64,000 nucleotides of DNA from Hyphomicrobiales bacterium (GCA_900467185.1 UBPA01000005.1:124001-188000); one strand, 5' to 3'; counted from the first letter of the stretch, positions 25,886-34,723 are shown. A program made the numbers and translations. Notes: generated by a model from the sequence alone, not told the origin.

Positions 25886-27172
25886 TCAATGGGTGGCGCC
25901 GGTCTCCTCCGGCGTCACGCCATGCGGTACCGCCGCCTCGTGCTCCACCTCAGTCGCGGCAGGGGCATGGGCCGCGTCGTCCGCAGCCACCGCATGTCCC
26001 TCGGCCTCGGCCGCATCTTTTCCGTGACCGCCTTCGGGCGCCGTCACCGCCTGTTCGGGTGCTCCATGTTCGGGCGCCCCATGTCCAGGCGCGCCATGCT
26101 CCGGCGTCTCGTGCTCCGGCGTCTTCGGTGCAGGGTCGGCATTCGCCACCGGCGCCTCCGCCGTGTCCCCGCCCAGTCCCGGGATCAGGCGCATGACCGT
26201 GGACAACATGCCGTCCCGAGCCGGTTCCGCAGCCTTCGCCGTTTCCCCATCCGCATGCGCGGTCTTGCCGCCCATTCCGGGGATCCAGGCGGTGATCGTG
26301 GAGACCCATCCGCCCTCTGCCGTTGCGGCCTGTTCGTCACCGGCCTTGCCGTCCGCGTGTTCGCTCGCCGGTGTTGCGTGACCGGCTTCGCCATCGGCGG
26401 CCGGCGCATCGTGCCCTTCGGCCGGCGCGCCATGCTCTGCCGCAGCCTCGCCATGGCCTTCCGCAGGCGCACCATGTTCCCTCGCGGCTTCGCCATGCCC
26501 GTCCGACGGCGCATCATGTCCCTCGGAGGCAGCTTCGCCATGGCCGGCGGGTTTGCCGTGTCCGCCGACCCCATCGCCCTCGACCGCAACGGACGCATCG
26601 GCGACCACTGTCTCGCAATCGGCGCGATCGGTCATCGCCGTCAGCGTTGCGCGGATGTCGTCGGGAGAGAGCGCCTTGCGCTCCCCATAGAACAGACCGA
26701 CCGCGTTGGCCTTGCCGTCGGCGTAGCGGGCGATGAAGGGCTGGTCCATGTCCGGCAGCTTCGTCGGGTCGGGCGCAAACAGAACCTCGGCGCCGATCGC
26801 AGCACCGCGCAGGTTCGCCCTGCCCTCCGGCCCCGCCCGGTCGAGCACGACGATCTGGTAGAGATCCGCCTTCTCCGCCTTTGCGAGCACGCCGGCGACG
26901 CGCAGCGCGGTGCGCACCCGCTCGATGCCATCGACATTGTCGGTGCGGACATATTTGCGCAGCCAGCGCTGGCCGCCGCGGTTGAGCTTGATGAAATCCG
27001 ACGTGGTGCAGGCGACGCCCGACGGCTGCGCAGCCGTCATCTCGGCCTCGGCATGTGAAAGAAGCCCGCTCTGCAGAACGTAGACGCCGGCGCCGCCCAG
27101 GAGGACGAGAACGGCCGCCGCACCGAGAAGACGCTTCTTCGACAGCCGGACTTTCAGGGACAAACCTTTCAC
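25886..27172 (-). CDS. Unrecognised membrane-anchored His-rich repeat protein
   Basis: I do not recognise this 428-residue protein. A basic N-terminus and one transmembrane helix (about 15-34) are followed by a globular domain at about 50-195 (ACTTSDFIKLNRGGQRW ... LYQIVVLDRAGPEGRANLRG ... GLFYGERKALSPDD), which contains two cysteines (55 and 186). Residues 200-285 form a Gly/His/Glu/Ala/Pro-rich linker with repeats such as GHGEAA and EHGAPAEGH. Two similar hydrophobic motifs follow (GWVSTITAWIPGMGGKTA and GMLSTVMRLIPGLGGDTA), then a second His-rich tail. The GTG at 27172 has a GGAG site; a TTG at 27205 is the alternative. An envelope protein with a flexible, possibly metal-binding tail is suggested, nothing more. 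Confidence 0.75.
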   Translation of the reverse strand: MKGLSLKVRLSKKRLLGAAAVLVLLGGAGVYVLQSGLLSHAEAEMTAAQPSGVACTTSDFIKLNRGGQRWLRKYVRTDNVDGIERVRTALRVAGVLAKAEKADLYQIVVLDRAGPEGRANLRGAAIGAEVLFAPDPTKLPDMDQPFIARYADGKANAVGLFYGERKALSPDDIRATLTAMTDRADCETVVADASVAVEGDGVGGHGKPAGHGEAASEGHDAPSDGHGEAAREHGAPAEGHGEAAAEHGAPAEGHDAPAADGEAGHATPASEHADGKAGDEQAATAEGGWVSTITAWIPGMGGKTAHADGETAKAAEPARDGMLSTVMRLIPGLGGDTAEAPVANADPAPKTPEHETPEHGAPGHGAPEHGAPEQAVTAPEGGHGKDAAEAEGHAVAADDAAHAPAATEVEHEAAVPHGVTPEETGATH

Positions 27173-27397
27173 CTCGGCCGCTCCATGCCCAATCACGCGC
27201 TCCAAAAGGCCTGCCGGCGGCAGACATCACGGCGGGACCGTAAACGAACAGGGTTGAGGAAGCTTTAATCCGCCCGGTCCGCAGGCATGCCGCACCTGGC
27301 GAAAAACCGCGCGCAGCTTCCGTTTGCCCTTGATTGCCGATAGCCGGATGGCGCATGAGCTTGGGCAACAGGCTTCTCGAGCATCGGACGGAACGGC

Positions 27398-28648
27398 ATG
27401 GCACGGATCGGCATAGTGGGCGGCGGCATCATCGGTTGTGCGACGGCGATCCAGCTGATCGCGCGCGGCCATGACGTCACCCTGTTCGAGCAGGACGCGA
27501 GCGGTCTTCCCGCCTCGGTCGGCAATGCCGGCATCATGGCGATCCCCGAGATCGACCCCATCGCCCGGCCGGACATGCTTCTCTCCGCCCCGCGCTGGCT
27601 TGCCGATCCGCTCGGACCGCTGACGCTGCGCTGGACCGACCTGCCAGCCCTCACCCCCTGGCTGCTGGCCTTCCTGCGCTCGGCCCGCCCGGCGCAGGCC
27701 GCCCGCACCCGCACCGCGCTGCTCGGCCTCATGCGAACCGTCCTCGACGACCACAGGCACCTCGCCGAGATGGCATCCCTCGTCGATCCCGTGCAGCACA
27801 CAGGCGCCATGACGATCTTCGACGCGCAGACCGCGCTCGATGCGGCCTTTCGCCATGAGAGCGAAACGGCAAGGCTGCTCGGCTTTGCCGTGGAGCGCCT
27901 GAGCCCCGCCGAGGTGCGCGCGCGCATTCCCGCGCTTGAGGGCGCGCTTGCCGGCGGCATCTTTTCGGCCGGCTACCACACCTTCCGCCACCCCGAGACG
28001 TTTCTGCGCGCGCTGCAGGCGCATGTCCGAGCCCGGGCGACCCTGGTCGATGCGGGCATTGCCGCGGTGCGTCCGAGCGCGGACGGCATCACGCTCACGA
28101 CCTCCGCCGGCGTCGGCCACAGCTTCGACAAGGCCGTGATTGCCGCCGGCGTCTGGTCGCGCGACCTCGTGCGCGGCCTCGGGCTGCGCGTCTCGCTGGA
28201 GACCGAGCGCGGCTACAACACGACCTTTACCGATCCGCATCTGACGCTGCCCATGCCGATCTTCTTCTCCGAGCACGGCTTCTGCGCCACGCCCTTCGAC
28301 AACGCGCTGCGGGTCGGCGGCGCCGTGGAACTGGCGCGCCCCGATGCCCCTGCCAACTTCGCCCGTGCGAAAGCGATGCGCACCAAGATGCGCCGCTACG
28401 TGCCCGCCCTGCCCGAGACGGGCGGCAAGGAGTGGATGGGCCGGCGTCCCTCGACGCCCGACAGCCTGCCGGTCATCGGCCTGAGCCCGGACGATCCGCG
28501 CATCGCGCTCGCCTTCGGCCATGGCCATCTCGGCCTCACGCTTTCGGCCACCACCGGCCGGCTCGTCGCGGAGCTGTTCGACACGGGCGAACAACCGGCG
28601 CTCGCGCCATTCAGCATCCGCCGCTTCCAGCGCGGCACCAAGACCTGA
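27398..28648 (+). CDS. FAD-dependent oxidoreductase, D-amino-acid dehydrogenase-like
   Basis: A 416-residue DAO-family flavoprotein. The FAD-binding Rossmann motif is RIGIVGGGIIGCATAIQLIARGHDVTLFE at the N-terminus, and a GxG-containing C-terminal FAD segment appears in LAFGHGHLGLTLSATTGRL. ASVGNAGIMA near residue 42 is the GNAG sequence characteristic of DadA-type D-amino-acid dehydrogenases. It would oxidise D-amino acids or related secondary amines, passing electrons to the respiratory chain. The nucleoside hydrolase gene starts 8 bp after its stop codon, so the two are co-transcribed; a shared pathway is not obvious. Confidence 0.88.
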   Translation: MARIGIVGGGIIGCATAIQLIARGHDVTLFEQDASGLPASVGNAGIMAIPEIDPIARPDMLLSAPRWLADPLGPLTLRWTDLPALTPWLLAFLRSARPAQAARTRTALLGLMRTVLDDHRHLAEMASLVDPVQHTGAMTIFDAQTALDAAFRHESETARLLGFAVERLSPAEVRARIPALEGALAGGIFSAGYHTFRHPETFLRALQAHVRARATLVDAGIAAVRPSADGITLTTSAGVGHSFDKAVIAAGVWSRDLVRGLGLRVSLETERGYNTTFTDPHLTLPMPIFFSEHGFCATPFDNALRVGGAVELARPDAPANFARAKAMRTKMRRYVPALPETGGKEWMGRRPSTPDSLPVIGLSPDDPRIALAFGHGHLGLTLSATTGRLVAELFDTGEQPALAPFSIRRFQRGTKT

Positions 28649-28656
28649 GGGGCACC

Positions 28657-29607
28657 ATGCACAAAGTCATTTTCGATACCGATCCCGGCGTGGACGACGC
28701 CATGGCGCTGCTCTTCCTGCACCAGCACCCTGACATCGACCTTGTCGGCATCACCACCATCTTCGGCAACGCCTCCATCGAGACGACGACCCGCAACGCG
28801 CTGTTCCTCAAGAGCGCCTGGGACATTCCGGCACCGGTCGCAAAGGGCGTGGCCGAGACGATCGACCCCGCCCGCGCGCATGTCGGCTGGCCGGTGATGA
28901 TCCATGGCCATGACGGCCTCGGCAATATCGGGGTTCCCGACACGGTCGAAGAGGCGCCCGATGCGCGCCCCGCCCATCGCTTCATCATCGACACGGTGCG
29001 CGCCCATCCGGGCGAGGTCACGCTGGTCGCCGTGGGACGCATGACCAATCTCGCCCGGGCGCTGGCAGACGATCCGGAGATCGTCTCATTGGTCAAGGCC
29101 GTGGTTATCATGGGCGGCGCCTTCGACGTTGCCGGCAACATCACGCCCGCCGCGGAGGCCAACATTCACGGCGATCCGGAAGCCGCCGACATCGTGATGG
29201 GGGCCGCCTGGCCCGTCACCGTCGTCGGCCTCGACGTGACGATGAAGACGGTCATGACCCGTCCGGCCCTGGCTGCCATCGCCGCTGCCTCGGGACCGCG
29301 CGCAAAGCTGCTGGCCGATATCTCCGACTTCTACATCGACTTCTACGCCCATATCGTCGCCGACGGCATGGTCGTGCATGACAGCTGCGCCTGCGTCTAT
29401 GTCGTGGCGCCCGAGCTTTTCACCACGCGGACCGGCGCCATTCGCGTCGTCTGCGGCGGCATCGCCGATGGCCAGACCATCCAGAAGGCCGACGGTCGCG
29501 CCTTTCCGCCGAGCCCCTGGGACGGCCTGCCGAGCCAGACCGTCTGCACCGATATCGACGCGGATGCCGTGATGGCGCTGATCACAGAAACGCTGTCGCG
29601 CGCGTAA
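28657..29607 (+). CDS. Inosine-uridine-preferring nucleoside hydrolase family protein
   Basis: A 316-residue N-ribohydrolase. The calcium-binding signature FDTDPGVDDAMALLFL lies at residues 5-20, and further metal/ribose contacts appear in GHDGLGN (near 87) and in NIHGDPEAADIV. Such enzymes split the N-glycosidic bond of ribonucleosides to base and ribose for salvage. The ATG at 28657 follows a GAGGGG site. It is coupled to the preceding flavoenzyme gene. Closest specificity (purine, pyrimidine or modified nucleoside) cannot be decided from sequence. Confidence 0.92.
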   Translation: MHKVIFDTDPGVDDAMALLFLHQHPDIDLVGITTIFGNASIETTTRNALFLKSAWDIPAPVAKGVAETIDPARAHVGWPVMIHGHDGLGNIGVPDTVEEAPDARPAHRFIIDTVRAHPGEVTLVAVGRMTNLARALADDPEIVSLVKAVVIMGGAFDVAGNITPAAEANIHGDPEAADIVMGAAWPVTVVGLDVTMKTVMTRPALAAIAAASGPRAKLLADISDFYIDFYAHIVADGMVVHDSCACVYVVAPELFTTRTGAIRVVCGGIADGQTIQKADGRAFPPSPWDGLPSQTVCTDIDADAVMALITETLSRA

Positions 29608-29626
29608 GCGTCTGCTGCAAAGAATC

Positions 29627-29649
29627 CCGGCCGCCTCTCTGGCGGCCGG
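29627..29649. terminator. Hairpin after the nucleoside hydrolase gene
   Basis: CCGGCCGCC (29627-29635) and GGCGGCCGG (29641-29649) form a perfect 9-bp stem with a TCTCT loop. No T-run follows on the plus strand, so it is at best a weak or factor-assisted terminator. Confidence 0.45.
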
Positions 29650-29674
29650 CCCCGGTCCGGCTATCTAGATCCTC

Positions 29675-30685
29675 ATGAGACCGGAAACGCTGCTTTATCC
29701 CACGCCCAAGGGCCTGTTCTGCGAAGCGGGCGGCTTTTACATCGATCCGGTGCATCCGGTCGACAAGGCGCTGATCACGCACGGCCATGCAGACCACGCC
29801 CGCTCCGGCCACGGCGAGGTGCTGGCGACGCGGGAGACGCTGGAAATCATGGCGATCCGCTACGGCGCGGATTTCTGCCGCCAGTCGCAGGAGGCGGTGC
29901 TCGGCGAAACGATGACGATCGGCGATGTCACGGTCAGCTTCCACCCGGCCGGTCACGTTCTCGGCTCCGCCCAGATCGCCGTCAGCCGCGGGGGCACGAA
30001 GATCGTCGTCTCCGGCGATTACAAGCGCCGCCGCGATCCGACATGCCTGCCTTTCGAGCCCGTGCCCTGCGATGTCTTCATCACGGAAGCGACCTTCGGC
30101 CTGCCGGTCTTCCATCATCCGCCGGATGCGGACGAAGTCGGCAAGCTCCTGACCTCGCTGCGCCAGTTTCCCGAGCGCGCCCATCTCGTCGGCGCCTATG
30201 CGCTCGGCAAGGCCCAGCGCGTCATCATGCTTTTGCGGGAGGCGGGCTATCACGAACCGATCTACATCCACGGCGCGCTGGTCAAGCTCTGCGATTACTA
30301 CCTTTCCAAGGGCATTCCCCTCGGCGAGCTGCGCCCGGCGACGGTGACGGCGAAGGAGAAGCCGGCCTTTGCCGGGGCCGTCGTCATCGGCCCGCCCTCG
30401 GCCTTTGCCGACAAATGGGCCCGCCGCTTTCCCGATCCGATCCCGATCTTCGCCTCCGGCTGGATGCTCGTGCGCCAGAGGGCAAAGCAGCGCGGCGTGG
30501 AACTGCCGATCATCATCTCCGACCATTGCGACTGGGCGGAGCTGACCGATACCATCCGCGAGATCCGGCCGGGACAGGTCTGGGTGACCCATGGGCGCGA
30601 GGAAGCGCTCGTCCGCTGGTGCGAGCTGGAGGGCATCAAGGCCCGCCCGCTGCATCTGGTCGGCTATGACGACGAGGGCGAATGA
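29675..30685 (+). CDS. Ligase-associated DNA exonuclease (metallo-beta-lactamase fold)
   Basis: A 336-residue MBL/beta-CASP-type nuclease. Metal-binding motifs are ITHGHADHARSGH (HxHxDH), HPAGHVLGSAQI, VSGDYKRRRDP and the C-terminal ISDHCDWAEL. Proteins of this subfamily are encoded next to bacterial ATP-dependent DNA ligases and are annotated as ligase-associated DNA damage response exonucleases. Its stop overlaps the ligase start (ATGA), so the two are translationally coupled. The usual further partners, an Lhr-type helicase and a metallophosphoesterase, are not found downstream. Confidence 0.93.
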   Translation: MRPETLLYPTPKGLFCEAGGFYIDPVHPVDKALITHGHADHARSGHGEVLATRETLEIMAIRYGADFCRQSQEAVLGETMTIGDVTVSFHPAGHVLGSAQIAVSRGGTKIVVSGDYKRRRDPTCLPFEPVPCDVFITEATFGLPVFHHPPDADEVGKLLTSLRQFPERAHLVGAYALGKAQRVIMLLREAGYHEPIYIHGALVKLCDYYLSKGIPLGELRPATVTAKEKPAFAGAVVIGPPSAFADKWARRFPDPIPIFASGWMLVRQRAKQRGVELPIIISDHCDWAELTDTIREIRPGQVWVTHGREEALVRWCELEGIKARPLHLVGYDDEGE

Positions 30686-32328
30686 TGCGGGATTTTGCCG
30701 AACTTCTGGACCGTCTCGTCCTCACACCCTCGCGCAATGCGAAGATCCGGCTGCTGACCGACTACTTCCGCACGGCACCCGACCCGGATCGCGGTTATGC
30801 GCTGGCCGCCCTCGCCGGCACGCTGACGCTTTCGACCGTCAAGCCGAACGTGCTGCGCCAGCTGATGCTGGAGCGCATGGATCCGGTTCTCTTCCAGTAT
30901 TCCTACGACTATGTCGGCGATCTCGCCGAGACCATTTCGCTCGTCTGGGAAGGCACCGAACCTGACGAGGCCGACCTTGGCGATCTCTCACTCGGGGCGA
31001 TCGTCGCGCAACTTCAGACGGTCGGCCGCGCGGATGTGCGCAATCTCGTGCGCACCCTGCTCGACCGCCTCGACGGCTCCAGCCGCTTCGCCTTCCTCAA
31101 GCTCATCACCGGCTCCATGCGCATCGGCGTCTCGTCCCGCCTCGTGAAGCAGGCTCTGGGCGAGATGGGCACGGTCGATGTCGGCGAGATCGAGACGCTG
31201 TGGCATGGCCTGCTGCCGCCCTATGTCGAGCTGTTCGCCTGGCTCGACGGCCATTCCGGTCGCCCGGAACTCACCATGCCTGCCGTCTTCCACTCGGTCA
31301 TGCTGGCAACACCCGTGGGCGACAGGGATCTCGACGGGCTCGACCCGGCCGATTTCGTCGCCGAGTGGAAGTGGGACGGCATCCGCGTGCAGCTTGCCAA
31401 TCTCTCGGGCACCCGCCGGCTCTATTCCCGCAGCGGCGACGATATCTCCGGAGCCTTCCCCGACATTCTCGAAGCGGTCGATTTCGAAGGGGTGATCGAT
31501 GGCGAGCTTCTGGTCGGGGGAACGCTGCGCTCCAACCAGGCGACGCGAAGCTTCTCCGACCTGCAGCAGCGGTTGAACCGCAAGGCGGTAACCCGCAAGA
31601 CCATCGAGGAATACCCGGCCTTCCTGCGCGGCTACGATCTCCTGTTCGACGGCCCGCGCGACATGCGCCCGGAGCCCTTCGACGTCAGGCGCGACGCCCT
31701 GGAAAGGCTGATCGCCACCACGCCGCCGCTGCATTTCGACCTCTCGCCGCTCGTTTCGTTCGCCTCCTGGGAGGAGCTCGACCGGCTGCGCACCGCGCCG
31801 CCCGATCCCGTCATCGAGGGGATCATGCTGAAACGCCGCGATTCGCCCTACACACCTGGGCGGATGAAAGGGCCGTGGTTCAAGTGGAAGCGCGAGCCTT
31901 ACAATGTCGATGCCGTGCTCATGTATGCGCAGCGCGGCCATGGCAAACGTTCGAGCTACTATTCCGACTTCACCTTCGGCGTCTGGACGGAAGGCGACGC
32001 GGGTCAGGGCGACGTTCTCGTGCCCGTCGGAAAGGCCTATTTCGGCTTCACCGATGCAGAGCTCGAAGTGCTCGACCGCTATGTCCGAAACAACACGGTC
32101 GAACGCTTCGGCCCGGTTCGCTCGGTCCGGGCGGAGCCGGACCAGGGCTTCGTGGTCGAGGTCGCGTTCGAAGGCATCGCCTTCTCCTCCCGCCACAAGT
32201 CGGGCGTCGCCATGCGGTTTCCCCGCATCTCCCGCCTGCGCACCGACAAGCTGCCGCGCGACGCCGACAGGCTGGAGACGCTGGTGTCGATGATCGACGC
32301 GGGCGCTCCGGTAAACGACGACGCGTGA
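30682..32328 (+). CDS. ATP-dependent DNA ligase (repair-associated)
   Basis: A 548-residue ATP-dependent ligase distinct from the essential NAD-dependent LigA. An N-terminal helical DNA-binding domain (about 1-200) precedes the nucleotidyltransferase core with motif I EWKWDGIR (Lys230 is the AMP acceptor), the GELLV motif and EGIMLKRRDSPY, and then the OB-fold (KREPYNVDAVLMYAQRGHGK). This subfamily is linked to tolerance of cisplatin-type and other DNA damage. ATGA coupling with the exonuclease indicates joint production. Two consecutive ATG codons begin the gene; the second would shorten it by one residue. Confidence 0.94.
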   Translation: MMRDFAELLDRLVLTPSRNAKIRLLTDYFRTAPDPDRGYALAALAGTLTLSTVKPNVLRQLMLERMDPVLFQYSYDYVGDLAETISLVWEGTEPDEADLGDLSLGAIVAQLQTVGRADVRNLVRTLLDRLDGSSRFAFLKLITGSMRIGVSSRLVKQALGEMGTVDVGEIETLWHGLLPPYVELFAWLDGHSGRPELTMPAVFHSVMLATPVGDRDLDGLDPADFVAEWKWDGIRVQLANLSGTRRLYSRSGDDISGAFPDILEAVDFEGVIDGELLVGGTLRSNQATRSFSDLQQRLNRKAVTRKTIEEYPAFLRGYDLLFDGPRDMRPEPFDVRRDALERLIATTPPLHFDLSPLVSFASWEELDRLRTAPPDPVIEGIMLKRRDSPYTPGRMKGPWFKWKREPYNVDAVLMYAQRGHGKRSSYYSDFTFGVWTEGDAGQGDVLVPVGKAYFGFTDAELEVLDRYVRNNTVERFGPVRSVRAEPDQGFVVEVAFEGIAFSSRHKSGVAMRFPRISRLRTDKLPRDADRLETLVSMIDAGAPVNDDA

Positions 32329-32356
32329 GCCGGACGGCTCGGCCCGACGGCTTTTT
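32328..32356 (+). terminator. Possible terminator after the ligase gene
   Basis: AGCCG and CGGCT arms with partial internal pairing are followed by TTTTT at 32352-32356, directly after the ligase stop codon. The stem is short and interrupted, so support is moderate. Confidence 0.45.
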
Positions 32357-32889
32357 GCAACCGGCCGGATAGCGCGGACCATCACGTCTGTTTGTTCCCG
32401 ATGTCATGTCGCGACAAGGTACGACCGTCCGAAGGACGGTGATTCTCCCTCGGGCGTGCATCTCGACCGTTCGTCGTCGGTAACACGACCGCCACGGCGA
32501 CCAGCGCCCTCCCGATGCGGCGGGACCGACGCCGAAATCGCGCCGGGAGCCGGTTTCGAGGCCCGAGAACAAGGAATGCGGCGCTCCGATCCTGCGGCAG
32601 CCAGCTGAAAAGCGAATAAGGAAAACACAACCCGCATGCATGGCACGGATTGAGACACATCCGAAAATAATCAATTGCAACAGATAATTAGAACGGCTCC
32701 GGCTGTCCGCTGCCATGCAGTTCGCGCCACATCGTACGCGCGAAGCGTGGCATGCGGGGAACACTTTCAGACAATAATGCGGAAGGCCCTCAGCTTTCGG
32801 ATTGTTTCCTCGCTTCGGATGGTGAACATGGTAAAGACCAGATGTGAATCATTCGTTACCGGCGCATCATCTGCCGGATGGGGACCCTT
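32329..32889. other. Non-coding region between ligase and outer-membrane efflux genes
   Basis: About 560 bp in which no reading frame looks coding: short frames on both strands are Arg/Ser/Pro-rich shadows without motifs. The part from 32640 to 32860 is more AT-rich than its surroundings (for example AAAATAATCAATTG around 32663-32676) and probably holds the promoter of the NodT-type gene. No repeat, tRNA or riboswitch was recognised. Confidence 0.5.
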
Positions 32890-34302
32890 ATGAAGATTGC
32901 TCAAGCGCTCCTTCCCATGAGCATGCTCCTGCTGTCCGGCTGCGTGGTGGGTCCGGATTACCAGACGCCGGCCGACAACCTGCCGGCAAAATTCTCCAAG
33001 GCCGACACCCCTGCGGCCAACGTCACCCTGAACCCCTGGTGGCAGAGTTTCCACGACAAGAAGCTTGACGCTCTCGTCACGCAGGGCATGAACCAGAACC
33101 TGAGCGTCCAGCAGTCGATCGAACGCATCGTCCAGGCTCGCGCCAACGTTGTGATCGCCGGTGCGGATGCCCTTCCCGCGCTGAACGGCAGCGGATCTGG
33201 CAACGTGCAGGGCTCCGACGGCTCCTACCTGCAGAAGACCTCGGGCATCAGCCACACCGAGACCAAGTCGCTCGATGGCGGCCTCGGCGCCTCCTGGCTG
33301 CTCGATCTCTTCGGCCAGTACCGCCGTGCGCGCGAAAGCGCCAATGCGTCGCTCGATGCCGCCTACAACAATATCAACGTCGCCCGCCTCGCCTATCTCT
33401 CGGATCTCGTGACGTCCTACATCGACGCCCGCTACAACCAGGAAGCTCTGGCCCTGGCCCGTCTGAGCCTGTCGTCGCGGCGCGAAACACTGAAGCTGAC
33501 CAACGACATCCGCAGCGCCGGCGCGGCATCCAGCCTCGACGTCGTACAGGCCGAGGGTCTCGTGAACTCGACGCTCGCCGAACTTCCGGCTTACGAGACC
33601 GGTTTCCACCAGGCGGCCAACCATATCGCCACGCTGCTCGGCCTGCCCGCCACGTCGGTCACCGCCGAACTGACCCGCGGCAAGGCGCAGCCCTGGCCGA
33701 AGTTCAACACCAAGGTCGGCGTTCCCGCCGATCTCGTGCGCAACCGTCCCGACATCCGCGTCGCCGAGCGGCAGCTGGCCGCCGCAACCGCCAATATCGG
33801 CGTAGCCGAGGCGCAGCTCTATCCGAGCCTCTCGCTCAGCGGTTCGATCAATGCCGGCCGCACCTTCGGCAATGCCGTCACCGGCAACCTGACGAGCTGG
33901 TCCTTCGGCCCGACGCTCGATGTGCCGATCTTCAACGGCGGCCGCCTGCGCGCCAATGTCGAGGCCCAACGCTCGATCGCACAGGAACAGTATCTCGCCT
34001 GGAAGCAGACCGTCCTCAACGGCATTGAGGAAGTCGAGAACGCGATGATCGCGCTGCGCAAGAACTACGAGACGGTGTCGGCCCTGCGCCGGGTCGTCGC
34101 CTCCTCGGAGCAGGCCCTTGGCCTGGCTCGCGAAAGCTACCGCGGCGGCGCGACCTCGCTGCTCGACGTTCTCGACGCGGAACGCACGCTGTCCGACAGC
34201 CGCATCCAGCTCGCGGCGGCCATCCGCAGCCTCGCCGCCAACTACGTCGCCCTCAACGTGGCCCTCGGCGGCGGCTCGGGCATCGAAGTCGCGACGAAGT
34301 AA
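32890..34302 (+). CDS. NodT-family outer-membrane efflux lipoprotein
   Basis: A 470-residue outer-membrane factor of the OprM/NodT type, forming a trimeric channel for RND or MFS pumps. A lipoprotein signal ends in LLLSGC with the lipidated Cys18, followed by VVGPDYQTP, the conserved start of this family. Two OEP repeats are visible, each with long helices (LSVQQSIERIVQARANV ..., RRETLKLTNDIRSAGAAS...) and the RPDIRVAERQLAAATANIGVAEAQLYPSL signature of the second half. The ATG at 32890 puts the signal at the N-terminus; an ATG 12 bp upstream is in frame. No pump gene adjoins it, so it may serve several transporters. Confidence 0.95.
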   Translation: MKIAQALLPMSMLLLSGCVVGPDYQTPADNLPAKFSKADTPAANVTLNPWWQSFHDKKLDALVTQGMNQNLSVQQSIERIVQARANVVIAGADALPALNGSGSGNVQGSDGSYLQKTSGISHTETKSLDGGLGASWLLDLFGQYRRARESANASLDAAYNNINVARLAYLSDLVTSYIDARYNQEALALARLSLSSRRETLKLTNDIRSAGAASSLDVVQAEGLVNSTLAELPAYETGFHQAANHIATLLGLPATSVTAELTRGKAQPWPKFNTKVGVPADLVRNRPDIRVAERQLAAATANIGVAEAQLYPSLSLSGSINAGRTFGNAVTGNLTSWSFGPTLDVPIFNGGRLRANVEAQRSIAQEQYLAWKQTVLNGIEEVENAMIALRKNYETVSALRRVVASSEQALGLARESYRGGATSLLDVLDAERTLSDSRIQLAAAIRSLAANYVALNVALGGGSGIEVATK

Positions 34303-34723
34303 GCGACGGCAACAAGATCGACAGCCAAACGCACCGGAGATACCCTCTCCGGTGCGTTTTGCGTTTGCAGGGATGCGGCCTTTGGGCACCCCGCGCCATC
34401 CTCGCACCGGGGCGACCCGGATCACGACGCAGTCACGCAATGTTTCCTTGGCGCTCCGGCGCACGGAACGTTACGCAAGGCGACATCCGACAAAAACATC
34501 GCAGGATGTTTATAAGACAAACTGGAAAAACGACGCGAGGCATCTATTTGCAACGTTCGCGGGTTGGCATCGCGGCGGAATACCGGCATAAATTCCCGGC
34601 ATGTCGCGCGGCGTTCGCCCGCGCCGACCCTTCACGCCACCCGGCCCCGAAGGCTTCGTCCGCCGCTGCATCGCGCCGTGGCCGGCACGAGGACGCCGAC
34701 ATCGTAACGATCAAACTGGGGAC
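34303..34723. other. Non-coding region upstream of the Mrp antiporter operon
   Basis: This 421-bp stretch holds the terminator of the NodT gene (34330-34360) and then about 360 bp without a plausible gene. An inverted repeat AAACATC-GCAG-GATGTTT lies at 34494-34511, next to TATAAG, and may be an operator or promoter part of the antiporter operon. Nothing else was recognised. Confidence 0.5.
34330..34360 (+). terminator. Intrinsic terminator of the NodT-family gene
   Basis: CGCACCGGAGA (34330-34340) pairs with TCTCCGGTGCG (34346-34356) in a perfect 11-bp stem with a TACCC loop, followed by TTTT. It begins 27 bp after the stop codon. Confidence 0.95.

Noticed and set aside
25878-25901. CGGCGCCA/TGGCGCCG hairpin at the end of lysS as a strong terminator
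   Set aside because: No T-run on either strand and the stem includes the stop codon of the convergent gene; kept only as a remark in the lysS entry.
26318-26575. Repeat array in the His-rich protein gene, considered as CRISPR or tandem DNA repeat
   Set aside because: Periodicity is at the protein level (GHGEAA/EHGAPAEGH), irregular in DNA and in frame throughout; no spacers.
32404-32658. Short minus-strand frame in the 560-bp gap
   Set aside because: Ser/Arg/Pro-rich, no ribosome-binding site or family resemblance; composition is like other shadow frames.
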